Assembly: GCA_029555885.1 (NCBI GenBank)
Contig: JAKPQT010000159.1
Span: forward strand, 1-27,873
Reading direction: 5' to 3'
Origin: Chloroflexota bacterium
Lineage (GTDB): Bacteria; Chloroflexota; Anaerolineae; CG2-30-64-16
DNA: 27,873 nt
Shown: piece after piece, positions 16,438 through 23,333 of the stretch
Position numbering within the stretch: the first letter of the stretch is position 1
How the letters are laid out: the number at the start of each line of letters is the position of its first letter
The notes under the pieces: model-generated
The model's database searches: none
Seen by the model: the letters and a program-made list of their open reading frames with translations, nothing else
What the model was told of the DNA's origin: nothing
Position numbers and translations under genes: made by a program

Positions 16438-17796
16438 TTACCATCGCTCCTGATGCACGCGGTCGGCGCGGTACCGGTCGGCGCGCGGCGGGGTTTCCGC
16501 CGGATGGCCGATTGCGACGGTGCAGAGCGGCACGACATGCCCCGGGATGCCCAGCACCCCGCGCAGCGCGGCTACCCGATCTTCGATGGGATATACTCCG
16601 ATCCAGACCGCGCCGAGACCCGCTGCGTGCGCGGCCAGCAGCAGATTCTCCGTCGCGGCCGCGCAGTCCTGCACCCAATAGCCGCGGCAGACCTCCGCTT
16701 TCAGGTCCGCACATACGACGATCGCCAGCGGCGCGTGGAGGATCATCTTGCCGAAGGGCAACACCCCGGCTACTGCATTGAGCTGGTCCCGCTCGCGCAC
16801 GACGACAAAGTGCCAGGGCTGCTGATTGCACGCGGAGGGCGCGTGCATCGCGGCCCGGAGCAGGTCATGGATGGTTGCGTCGGCCACAGGTTCATCCGTG
16901 TAGGTGCGGACGCTGCGCCGGGTGAGAAGTGCGTCAAGGGCTTCCATATTGAGTTGCCTCCTGGGTCGTTGGGCAGGTTGCGCGGCCCCGAATTCCCGCG
17001 CCAGCTCGTCGTGCAGGTACGCCGCCGTCGCGGTCAGCTCCGGCGTGAGCAGCGCGGCTTCATCCGCCATGCTACCACATTCATAGACGGCGAGCACGTC
17101 CGCGATAACCCACCGGTGCGCCGCGGGCAGCGCGGCCTGCGCCCATGCGCCGCCCTCCGCCTTCGAGAGCACTCCGCCGGTCCGGAAGTAGGCCAGCGTG
17201 CGGCAGGCATTGAGCACGCTGTAGACCGGGTGCCCGGCCAGGCCCGTCAGCCCGAACTGCGGGTCGAGCACATCCAGGCGCAGCGAATCTACGAAGTCGG
17301 CCCGCGGGACGGGCGGGAACGTCTCCGCAATCGGCGGGCCCAACAGCGCCACCCCGCGCGCGTGTAGGACGGTGATATGCGCAGCCAGATCCGGGTCGCC
17401 CCGCTGGCTCGCGGTCCAGCTCTGCCACGCGCCATCTGCCAGCGCAGCAGCCATTTGCACGCGCCAGTTCTCGCTATAATGGAAGTCGAACGGCGTGGGA
17501 TAGCGCCAGGGGTGCAGATGCTCGCGAGCGAGGATACTGATCTCGACCGGATAGGGATGGGCGGAGATGTCCAGCAGCGACGCCGCCACCGCGCGCTTCT
17601 CTGCCGGCGACATGGGCCGCCGCGTAACCGCGAGCAGGTCGATGTCGCTGCGCTGCGGGTTGAAGCAGCCGAACGCGAGCGACCCGTGCAGGTAAACGCC
17701 CAGCAGGTTGTCCGCCAGGACGCGGGCCAGCGCGGCGACGACGGCATCGGAAGCTGGAAGCCGGAAGCTGGAAGCTGGCGGGATGTGCACGATCAA
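16438..17796 (-). CDS. AadA-like nucleotidyltransferase fused to a nitroreductase domain
   Basis: The open frame is 452 codons. Residues 1-283 resemble aminoglycoside adenylyltransferases: GVYLHGSLAFGCFNPQRSDIDLL has the Gly38-Ser39 and Asp51/Asp53 signature, and LNACRTLAYFRTGGVLSKAE is like the AadA C-terminal domain. From Met284 a compact nitroreductase follows (LLTRRSVRTYTDEPV, MHAPSACNQQPWHFVVV, AHAAGLGAVWIGVYP), an FMN-dependent oxidoreductase by family. A strong AGGAGG lies 9 nt before the internal ATG at 16947, so the nitroreductase may also be made alone, or a stop codon may have been lost. The start is a TTG at 17796 or a GTG at 17790. The N-terminal PASSFRLPAS is encoded by a heptamer array. 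Resistance activity should not be assumed. Confidence 0.85.
   Translation of the reverse strand: MIVHIPPASSFRLPASDAVVAALARVLADNLLGVYLHGSLAFGCFNPQRSDIDLLAVTRRPMSPAEKRAVAASLLDISAHPYPVEISILAREHLHPWRYPTPFDFHYSENWRVQMAAALADGAWQSWTASQRGDPDLAAHITVLHARGVALLGPPIAETFPPVPRADFVDSLRLDVLDPQFGLTGLAGHPVYSVLNACRTLAYFRTGGVLSKAEGGAWAQAALPAAHRWVIADVLAVYECGSMADEAALLTPELTATAAYLHDELAREFGAAQPAQRPRRQLNMEALDALLTRRSVRTYTDEPVADATIHDLLRAAMHAPSACNQQPWHFVVVRERDQLNAVAGVLPFGKMILHAPLAIVVCADLKAEVCRGYWVQDCAAATENLLLAAHAAGLGAVWIGVYPIEDRVAALRGVLGIPGHVVPLCTVAIGHPAETPPRADRYRADRVHQERW
17750..17777. repeat. Four heptamer units in the nucleotidyltransferase N-terminus
   Basis: The units are GAAGCTG, GAAGCCG, GAAGCTG and GAAGCTG. They encode SSFRLPAS-type residues just after the start codon. 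It is the same unit and copy number as the array inside carB (113-140). Confidence 0.9.
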
Positions 17797-17802
17797 GGTT
17801 CC

Positions 17803-18090
17803 TTACGGTCTGGCGCGGCCGCCGTGGATGAAGAAAGTGATCACGAACACGCCGTACAGCAGGGCCGCGAGGGCCGCGAAGGCCTGCGCGGGCCGCTCAC
17901 CTACCGGGTTCCAGATGAAGCAGGTGACGGCCAGGCTGACCCACACGAGCGAATGGAACCAGCGCAGTACGAATGCAGCCCACGCCGGCCGCGGCGCACC
18001 TCCGCGGGGCCGCGGCCAGGCAAAAAAGTAGAGCGCCGCAAACGCCAGGCAGACAAAGCCCCAGATTTCCAGGTTGATGCCGAGCAGCAC
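17803..18090 (-). CDS. Small membrane protein, unknown function
   Basis: This is a 95-residue protein with three predicted membrane segments (about 8-26, 36-58 and 68-90) separated by short basic loops (WPRPRGGAPRPAW). It ends in HGGRARP. The GTG start at 18090 has GGAGGG 4 nt upstream. It lies a few bases upstream of the nucleotidyltransferase-nitroreductase gene and downstream of the PfkB gene, on the same strand, so it probably belongs to their transcript. I do not recognise the family. Confidence 0.7.
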   Translation of the reverse strand: MLLGINLEIWGFVCLAFAALYFFAWPRPRGGAPRPAWAAFVLRWFHSLVWVSLAVTCFIWNPVGERPAQAFAALAALLYGVFVITFFIHGGRARP

Positions 18091-18102
18091 GGTTCCCTCC
18101 AG

Positions 18103-18190
18103 GATTAGGAATTATGAATTACGAATTAGGAGTCAGCCTCCACATGAAAAGTCCGTCCTTCGTAATTCCTAATTCGTAATTCGTCATTCC
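18103..18190. repeat. Inverted heptamer array between the PfkB gene and the 95-aa gene
   Basis: The left arm (18103-18134) has units GAATTAT, GAATTAC and GAATTAG. The right arm (18160-18190), read on the minus strand, has GAATGAC, GAATTAC, GAATTAG and GAATTAC. The loop is about 25 nt. The PfkB stop codon (18184-18186) lies in the first minus-strand unit, GAATGAC. Confidence 0.88.
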
Positions 18191-19137
18191 AAGATTCCTG
18201 TGTCTTCCCCAAACCGCGCGAGGACTGCGGCCACTTCCGCACGCGTCGGGACGTTCAGGCCGGTGCCGCGCTTCTGCACCTTCGCTGCGCCGATGGCATT
18301 CGCCAGCACGCCGAGCGCGGACAGTTCCAGGCCCTTGAGATAGCCGTAGATGACGCCCGCGGCCAGGCTATCGCCCGCGCCGGTCGCGTCCACTGCGGGC
18401 ACGGGATACCCCGGCGCAATCTCGAACCGGTCAGCCGTGATGAGCAGTGCACCCGCCACATCACGTTTAACTACAGCCAGCCTCGGCCCTTCCTTGACGA
18501 GCGCCTGGCCCGCGGCCAGCGCGTCCCGCTGCCCGGTCAGCGCGATGGCTTCCTTCTCGTTCGCCAGCACGACGGTCGCAAGCGCGGCGGCCTCCTTGTG
18601 CCAGGCGTTGTCGAGCGCGGGGTTGCCCGGCCCGGGGTCGAAGAAGATGGGCACGCCCACGACCTTCGCCTCGCGGAAGGCTTCCAGGTTGGTCGCCGCC
18701 ACGCCGGGCGTTTCGGCCCAGCCGTCGGCGAAGACGGCAGCGGCAGAGCGGATGACCGGCCGCCACGCGTCGGGCAGGGCGTTCAGGCGCAAGTCGCCCC
18801 GGTAGCCGAGATACGCCGGCTCCGCGCGCACGTCCACGATCACGCCCGCGACGGGCGTGCGCACTGCCGGGCTGACGACCACGCCGGCGATGTCGATGCC
18901 CTCCTGCTGCAGGCCCTCCAGCACCGCCTCCCCGAACGCGTCGTAGCCCACCTCGCCCAGGCACGCCACCGGCAGCCCCAGCCGGGCAGCCATAATCGCG
19001 GTGTTGCACGCGCCGCCCGGCCCCAGCTCCATGTAGGACACGCCCACCAGATCGGCTGCGTTGACCGGGAACGCCGGGATGTGCATGACCAGGTCCGCGA
19101 GCAGGTCGGAGATGATGATGACGGGAGAAGAAGACAT
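18184..19137 (-). CDS. PfkB-family (ribokinase-like) sugar/nucleoside/vitamin kinase
   Basis: This 317-residue kinase transfers phosphate from ATP to a hydroxyl of a sugar, nucleoside or vitamin precursor. The N-terminal PfkB motif is GPGGACNTAIMAARLGLPVA. The C-terminal motif is DATGAGDSLAAGVIYGYLKG with catalytic Asp256. The start at 19137 (MSSSPVIIISDLL) has AGGAG 10 nt upstream; a longer frame to 19215 is repeat sequence and was not used. It directly follows an ECF transporter on the same strand, so it may trap the imported compound by phosphorylation. The substrate is not readable from the sequence. Confidence 0.9.
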   Translation of the reverse strand: MSSSPVIIISDLLADLVMHIPAFPVNAADLVGVSYMELGPGGACNTAIMAARLGLPVACLGEVGYDAFGEAVLEGLQQEGIDIAGVVVSPAVRTPVAGVIVDVRAEPAYLGYRGDLRLNALPDAWRPVIRSAAAVFADGWAETPGVAATNLEAFREAKVVGVPIFFDPGPGNPALDNAWHKEAAALATVVLANEKEAIALTGQRDALAAGQALVKEGPRLAVVKRDVAGALLITADRFEIAPGYPVPAVDATGAGDSLAAGVIYGYLKGLELSALGVLANAIGAAKVQKRGTGLNVPTRAEVAAVLARFGEDTGILE

Positions 19138-19154
19138 GGTTGATTGGCTCCTGC

Positions 19155-19273
19155 GAGTGACGAGTAATGAGTAAAGAGTAATGAGTAAGCTTGGATTGGA
19201 CGCTCGCCCTGCCATCCGGAATGACTCGTTACTCCTTACTCGTTACTCATTCGTAATTCGCAATTCGTAATTC
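19155..19273. repeat. Two-family heptamer array between EcfA' and PfkB genes
   Basis: The left arm (19155-19189) has five units: GAGTGAC, GAGTAAT, GAGTAAA, GAGTAAT and GAGTAAG. The right arm (19221-19273), on the minus strand, starts with GAATTAC, GAATTGC and GAATTAC, then changes to GAGTAAC, GAGTAAG, GAGTAAC and GAGTCAT. The GAATTAC part codes for the EcfA' tail, and the stop TAA (19243-19245) falls at the junction. Confidence 0.88.
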
Positions 19274-20055
19274 CGTACGAACGCTTCCGCGTTCAGCGGC
19301 GCGCCGGGCAGACCGAGCGCGGCGGCCAGCCGGACGAGTTGCGGCGGCTCGACCTGGGCGAACCGCAGCACGTCGGCCCGGCTGAGCGTCTCGGCGGCGG
19401 GTCCATCCGCCTGCACCTGCCCGTCGGCCATGATGACCACGCGGGTGAAGTGCTCCGCGGCGAAGTCCACATCGTGCGAGATGCTGATGACCGTGCGGCC
19501 TTCCGCCTTCAGGTCATCCACGATGGCGGAGATGCGCGCGATGCCCGCCGCATCCTGCCCGGTGGTCGGCTCGTCCAGCACGACGACCGGCGTGCGCATG
19601 GCGAGGATGGCCGCGAGCGCCAGCAGCTTGCGCTGCGACAGGTGCAGGTCGTACGGATGGCGCTCGGCCGCGCGCTCCAGCCCCACGCGGCCCAGGGCTT
19701 CCAGCGCGGCTGAGCGTGCCGCCTCTGCGCTCAGGCCGAGGTTCTTCGGCCCGAACGCAACCTCCCCGATCACCGTGCGCTCGAAGAGCTGGTCGTCAGG
19801 ATTCTGAAAGACGTACCCCACGCGCCGCGCCAGTTGCGCGACGGTATGCTCGCGCGTGTTCCAGTCGCCCACGGTCACCTGCCCCGCGGTGGGCCGCAGC
19901 AGCCCGTTCAGGTGCTTGACCAGGGTGGTCTTGCCCGCGCCGTTCTCGCCCAGGATCGCAACGGCATCGCCCGCAGGGATGTGCAGGTCGATGCCCCGCA
20001 GCGCCTCGACGCCCGACGGGTAGGTGAAGGAGAGGCCGGTGATTGTTATGTCCAT
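19243..20055 (-). CDS. ECF transporter ATPase with degenerate signature (EcfA'-like)
   Basis: This 270-residue ABC ATPase is one of two in the second ECF system. Walker A is GENGAGKTT, the Q-loop is VFQNPDDQLF, Walker B is VVVLDEPTTGQD, and the switch His is in ISISHDVDF. The signature is abnormal: where the partner has LSGGQQQRLA, this protein has LHLSQRKLLALA and lacks the two glycines, so one ATP site of the heterodimer may be weak. The ATG overlaps the upstream ATPase gene by 10 bp. The last ten residues (RNYELRITNE) are encoded by heptamer repeat units and look like a late extension. Confidence 0.92.
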   Translation of the reverse strand: MDITITGLSFTYPSGVEALRGIDLHIPAGDAVAILGENGAGKTTLVKHLNGLLRPTAGQVTVGDWNTREHTVAQLARRVGYVFQNPDDQLFERTVIGEVAFGPKNLGLSAEAARSAALEALGRVGLERAAERHPYDLHLSQRKLLALAAILAMRTPVVVLDEPTTGQDAAGIARISAIVDDLKAEGRTVISISHDVDFAAEHFTRVVIMADGQVQADGPAAETLSRADVLRFAQVEPPQLVRLAAALGLPGAPLNAEAFVRNYELRITNE

Positions 20056-20924
20056 GTCTTCCCAAAATACGCCACCGCCTGCTCCAGCGTCACGGGCAGG
20101 GGGCTGGCAGTTGGGACGAGCCCGCGGCTGACGGCGAGCTGGGCGGCCGCGGTGTAACGGGTCGGCGCCAGCCCGTAATCGGCCAGCGCGGGATCGGCCA
20201 GCACGACCGCCGGCGGGCCGTCAGCCACGATGCGGCCCCGGTCCAGCACGATGACGCGGTCCGCATAGACGGCAATCCACTCGAGCTTGTGCTCGGCCAG
20301 CACGACCGTCGTCTCCGCGGCGTCGCTGCCGGTGCGCGCCAGCCGATGCAGCGTCTCGAACACCTCGCGCGTGCCGACCGGGTCGAGCTGCGACGTCGGC
20401 TCGTCCAGCACGAGGACCTGCGGCCGCATAACGATGACCGACGCGATGGCGAGCCGCTGCTGCTGCCCGCCGGAGAGCGCATAGGGCGAGCGGTCGGCCA
20501 GCCCGTCCAGCCCGGCCAGTGCCAGCACCTCTTCGATGCGCGCGGGCATCTCCTCGCGCGGGACGCCGAGATTCTCCAGGCCGAACGCCACTTCCTCGCG
20601 CACGGTGAAGCGCGCGCCGGTAATCTGGTTGAACGGGTTGGCGAACACCAGCCCCACCCGGCCCGCCAGCGCGGCCAGCGACGCGGCGGGCACATCGACA
20701 TCCGCGACGTGCAGCCCACCCCGGAGAGTGCCGTGATAGAAGTGCGGCACGAAGCCTGCGACCGTGTAGCAGAGCGTGGACTTGCCTGCGCCGTTCCGCC
20801 CGACGACCGCGCAGAACTGCCCCGCGGGGATGTCTAGGGTGACACCGTCCAACGCGGGCCGGTCGGTGGCCGGGTAGGTGTAGGTCAGGTCGTGCAGCGA
20901 GACCATCGCCGGCTGTGGTGTCAT
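20046..20924 (-). CDS. ECF transporter ATPase (EcfA-like)
   Basis: This 292-residue ABC ATPase has Walker A VGRNGAGKST (41-50), the Q-loop LVFANPFNQITG, a canonical signature YALSGGQQQRLAIAS, Walker B VLVLDEPTSQLD and a switch His in VLAEHKLEW. It starts at the ATG overlapping the EcfT stop (ATGA), so the two are translationally coupled; a GTG at 20933 is possible but less likely. A C-terminal region of about 60 residues (LAPTRYTAAAQLAVSRG) follows the nucleotide-binding domain. It should form a heterodimer with the next gene's product. Confidence 0.93.
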   Translation of the reverse strand: MTPQPAMVSLHDLTYTYPATDRPALDGVTLDIPAGQFCAVVGRNGAGKSTLCYTVAGFVPHFYHGTLRGGLHVADVDVPAASLAALAGRVGLVFANPFNQITGARFTVREEVAFGLENLGVPREEMPARIEEVLALAGLDGLADRSPYALSGGQQQRLAIASVIVMRPQVLVLDEPTSQLDPVGTREVFETLHRLARTGSDAAETTVVLAEHKLEWIAVYADRVIVLDRGRIVADGPPAVVLADPALADYGLAPTRYTAAAQLAVSRGLVPTASPLPVTLEQAVAYFGKTWT

Positions 20925-21712
20925 GCGCGCCACCAGACTCGCACGGCAAGCGCGCCTGCGACCGCGGCAATCATGCCCAGGAGCAGCAGGGCGCGTGCGA
21001 GGCGCTGCGCGGCGGAGTCGGGCAGGACGAGCAGGCTGGTCTTCTCACCGGTGCGGGAGAAGGCGCGCGCCTCCAGCGACATGGCCCGTTCCTCGATGTC
21101 GATCAGGCTGCCGAGCACGAGTGGGATGACCAGCGGCAGGAGCGCGCGTATCCGCTGGCGCACGCTGCCCTCCGTCTCCAGCCCGCGCGACCGCTGCGCA
21201 TCGAGGATCGTGTTCGCCTTGGCCTGGAAGCGCGGCGCAATCTGGATGGTCGCCAGCACGACGTAGGTCAGCGCCTTCGGCAGACCGTGCTGGTCGAGGG
21301 TGCGCATGAGCGCATCGGGCCGCGTGGTCAGCGCGAGCAGGAGAAAGCTGCCGATGATCGCGAGGATGCGCCCGGTGCTCTGCAGCGCAAAGAGCAGACC
21401 CTCCCGCTTGAGCGACAGCGGGCCGAGACCGACGACCGGCGTCCCGCCCGTCCAGAAGAGCCCTTGAATCAGGAACACGGAGATGGCGAAGGGCAGCGCA
21501 ATCTTCAGCGCGCCGCGCAGCAGGTCAGGCAGCACCCGGCCCCATGCGGCCAGCGGCAGGAGCACGAGCAGGAACACTGCATACGGGCCCCACGGCCCCG
21601 GCAGCGCCAGCCCCGCGACGATGCAGAAGCCGACCAGGGCCAGCGTCGTAAGCGGGTTGAGCCGGTGCAGGCCGCTCTGCCGCGCGGCGTACAGGCTGAA
21701 GGCGTTGGTCAT
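20921..21712 (-). CDS. ECF transporter transmembrane component EcfT
   Basis: This 263-residue membrane protein starts SLYAARQSGLHRLNPLTTLA, a typical EcfT N-terminus. Hydrophobic segments are at about 25-60, 70-92, 110-130 and 180-205, and a last helix is at 235-258. The coupling region ILDAQRSRGLETEGSV carries the Arg-Gly motif that binds the ATPases. It overlaps the downstream ATPase gene by 4 bp and lies 35 bp after the S component. It is the shared-type partner of the two ATPases. Confidence 0.92.
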   Translation of the reverse strand: MTNAFSLYAARQSGLHRLNPLTTLALVGFCIVAGLALPGPWGPYAVFLLVLLPLAAWGRVLPDLLRGALKIALPFAISVFLIQGLFWTGGTPVVGLGPLSLKREGLLFALQSTGRILAIIGSFLLLALTTRPDALMRTLDQHGLPKALTYVVLATIQIAPRFQAKANTILDAQRSRGLETEGSVRQRIRALLPLVIPLVLGSLIDIEERAMSLEARAFSRTGEKTSLLVLPDSAAQRLARALLLLGMIAAVAGALAVRVWWRA

Positions 21713-21747
21713 CGCCCGAAGTCAGTCATGGTCTGGCAGCGGCCCGC

Positions 21748-22362
21748 TCAGGCTTCCCAGGTAGAGGCGACGGTGGTCGCGCCGGGCAGCTTGTCAGCCT
21801 GCGGGAAGCGCGCCTTGAACCGCACAGGCAGGGCAGTGATGATAAGCCAGACCAGTAGGTAGCTTATTGCCTTATCCAGCGGATCAGAGCTGACTCCTTG
21901 GGCGAAGGATGCAGGGACGATGCCCAACCCCATGCTTCGGAAGAAGGCCACCACTAGGTCAGTTCCAGAGCCGGTCACGCCTCCATACACATACGCCGAA
22001 ATCGGGGCTGAAATGATGGCGGCAAACAGGCCCGTGATCAGGCCAGCGATGATGGCTTTCCACCACGTGCGAAGCAGTCCAGACTCACCCAATAGGCCCG
22101 CAAGCAGGCCAATCAGGGCCGCAACAGGTGCGAAAGGTGCATATTGGGGGTTCCAGCCTGTTAGTCCCCAGATGAAGTTCGACAGCAAGCCGGTGAGCGC
22201 GCCCGCCCATGGTCCGGCCAAGATGCCAACGAGGATCGTACCTATGGAGTCCAGATACAAAGGCACCTTCAGTGCGTATGTGATCTGTCCCACGGCAATG
22301 TTGATCGCGATCGCGACCGGGATGAGAGCCAACGTAAGTGTGGTGAAGTTCCGTCTGAGCAT
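21748..22362 (-). CDS. ECF transporter S component, substrate unknown
   Basis: This 204-residue membrane protein has about six segments. KVPLYLDSIGTILVGILAGP and WAGALTGLLSNFIWGLTG are typical of ECF substrate-binding components. GGAGG lies upstream of the ATG. It is followed by its own T and A genes and then a PfkB kinase. The ribokinase fold includes kinases for thiamin and B6 precursors and nucleosides, so a vitamin-like or nucleoside substrate is possible, but no diagnostic residues are recognised. Its base composition is slightly less G+C-rich than its neighbours. Confidence 0.85.
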   Translation of the reverse strand: MLRRNFTTLTLALIPVAIAINIAVGQITYALKVPLYLDSIGTILVGILAGPWAGALTGLLSNFIWGLTGWNPQYAPFAPVAALIGLLAGLLGESGLLRTWWKAIIAGLITGLFAAIISAPISAYVYGGVTGSGTDLVVAFFRSMGLGIVPASFAQGVSSDPLDKAISYLLVWLIITALPVRFKARFPQADKLPGATTVASTWEA

Positions 22363-22393
22363 GACAGCCTCCGCTAAGAATATGATACTGCAG

Positions 22394-22621
22394 CTACTCC
22401 GATTTCTGAACCTTCTTCATGATCCCCTGCGCCACGGCGATCACGACGCCTGGCAGCATCCCCAATACCGCAAAGCGGTATGGATCCGGGCAGTCGAACA
22501 GACACCCTGCCGCGTTGTTTGCGTCATAGCCTAGGTAAAGGCCAACCAACCCACCGATAATTGCAACCGGCCCGCCAACGCCGAAAAACATGAGCGCGTC
22601 ATAAAGACCCCTGAGATTCAT
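22394..22621 (-). CDS. Small membrane protein, first gene of the ECF operon
   Basis: This is a 75-residue protein with two predicted membrane segments (about 10-30 and 50-68) joined by GYDANNAAGCLFDCPDPYR, which contains two cysteines. It begins MNLRGLYDALMFF, and AAGGAG lies upstream. It is 31 bp before the S component gene and shares its promoter. The family is not recognised. It may be an accessory to the transporter, but that rests on position only. Confidence 0.65.
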   Translation of the reverse strand: MNLRGLYDALMFFGVGGPVAIIGGLVGLYLGYDANNAAGCLFDCPDPYRFAVLGMLPGVVIAVAQGIMKKVQKSE

Positions 22622-22698
22622 GGTACCTATCTCTCCTTCTTAACCAACGCGTAACGTCTCATCGGTAGGTGCTGGCAATACACGAACGAGCGTGATAC

Positions 22699-22727
22699 AT
22701 TCTAGGACAAAGCGCGGGGAATGTCTA
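22699..22727 (-). promoter_or_regulatory. Sigma-70-type promoter of the second ECF operon
   Basis: On the minus strand, the -35 TAGACA (22722-22727) and the -10 TAGAAT (22699-22704) are 17 bp apart. The leader would be about 70 nt, leaving little room for a riboswitch. Confidence 0.6.
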
Positions 22728-22739
22728 GCGACCCTCACC

Positions 22740-22801
22740 GAGAAACGGGGTTGGCTAAACCCTTACGGCAAAGCGAGGCTTTGCACGAAAACGGGTTTCT
22801 C
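22740..22801. repeat. Folded palindromic element between tRNA-Cys and the ECF promoter
   Basis: GAGAAAC (22740-22746) pairs with GTTTCTC (22795-22801). Inside lie GGGTT/AACCC and the hairpin GCAAAGC-GAG-GCTTTGC. Its right end shares GAAAACGGGTTTCT with the hairpin at 7925-7959, with one change. Confidence 0.6.
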
Positions 22802-22810
22802 AACTAGAAT

Positions 22811-22848
22811 CCAAAACAAAAGACCGGCACCCTGCTGGATGCCGGTCT
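22811..22848 (-). terminator. Rho-independent terminator of tRNA-Cys
   Basis: On the minus strand, AGACCGGCA and TGCCGGTCT form a 9-bp stem immediately followed by TTTGTTTTGG. It lies 7 nt past the tRNA 3' end. Confidence 0.85.
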
Positions 22849-22853
22849 GCTGA

Positions 22854-22926
<73 letters not shown>

Positions 22927-22985
22927 GTAGTGGTAGCTATTCTAGCGCAGACGTGCTCCCTTGTCAAAAAGGTCGGTGACACCCT

Positions 22986-23333
22986 ATGCCGGGCGATCAA
23001 ATCATCCGCTGCGCCGAGTGCGGCGTGGCATTTGTATGGACGGACGGCGAGCAGCAGGCGGACGCCGCGCGACCCGTGCGCTGCCCGGCCTGCCGGCGGC
23101 TGGCGCCCGCAGAAGGCCGCCAGCGCGGGCTGGTCAAGTGGTTCAGCCGCGCGAAGGGCTACGGCTTCGTCACCGCGACCAGCGGCGACGATGTGTTCGT
23201 GCACAAATCCGGGCTGGCCGAGGGGCAGCCGCTCCCGCGCGCGGGCCAGCTCGTGGAGTTCAGCGTGGGGCACGGCTCCCGCGGCGCGCAGGCCGAGGCG
23301 CTTGTGGTGTTGGAGATGCCACTTCCTCCATGA
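22986..23333 (+). CDS. Zinc-ribbon plus cold-shock domain protein
   Basis: This is a 115-residue RNA- or DNA-binding protein. Residues 6-40 form a zinc ribbon with Cys9-x2-Cys12 and Cys33-x2-Cys36. Residues 46-112 are a cold-shock domain: [15 protein letters not shown] contains RNP1 and [10 protein letters not shown] contains RNP2. It is transcribed away from tRNA-Cys, 60 bp distant. Its last 74 bp overlap, antisense, the end of the convergent glycosyltransferase gene. The ribosome-binding site is modest (GGTGA). The fold assignment is firm; its target is unknown. Confidence 0.9.
   Translation: MPGDQIIRCAECGVAFVWTDGEQQADAARPVRCPACRRLAPAEGRQRGLVKWFSRAKGYGFVTATSGDDVFVHKSGLAEGQPLPRAGQLVEFSVGHGSRGAQAEALVVLEMPLPP

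Noticed and set aside
19138..19215. Longer N-terminus of the PfkB kinase
   Set aside because: The extension is read from GAGTAAT repeat units, and the ATG at 19137 has its own AGGAG.
22622..22698. Vitamin riboswitch before the second ECF operon
   Set aside because: The promoter leaves a leader of about 70 nt, with no TPP, FMN or other known core sequence.
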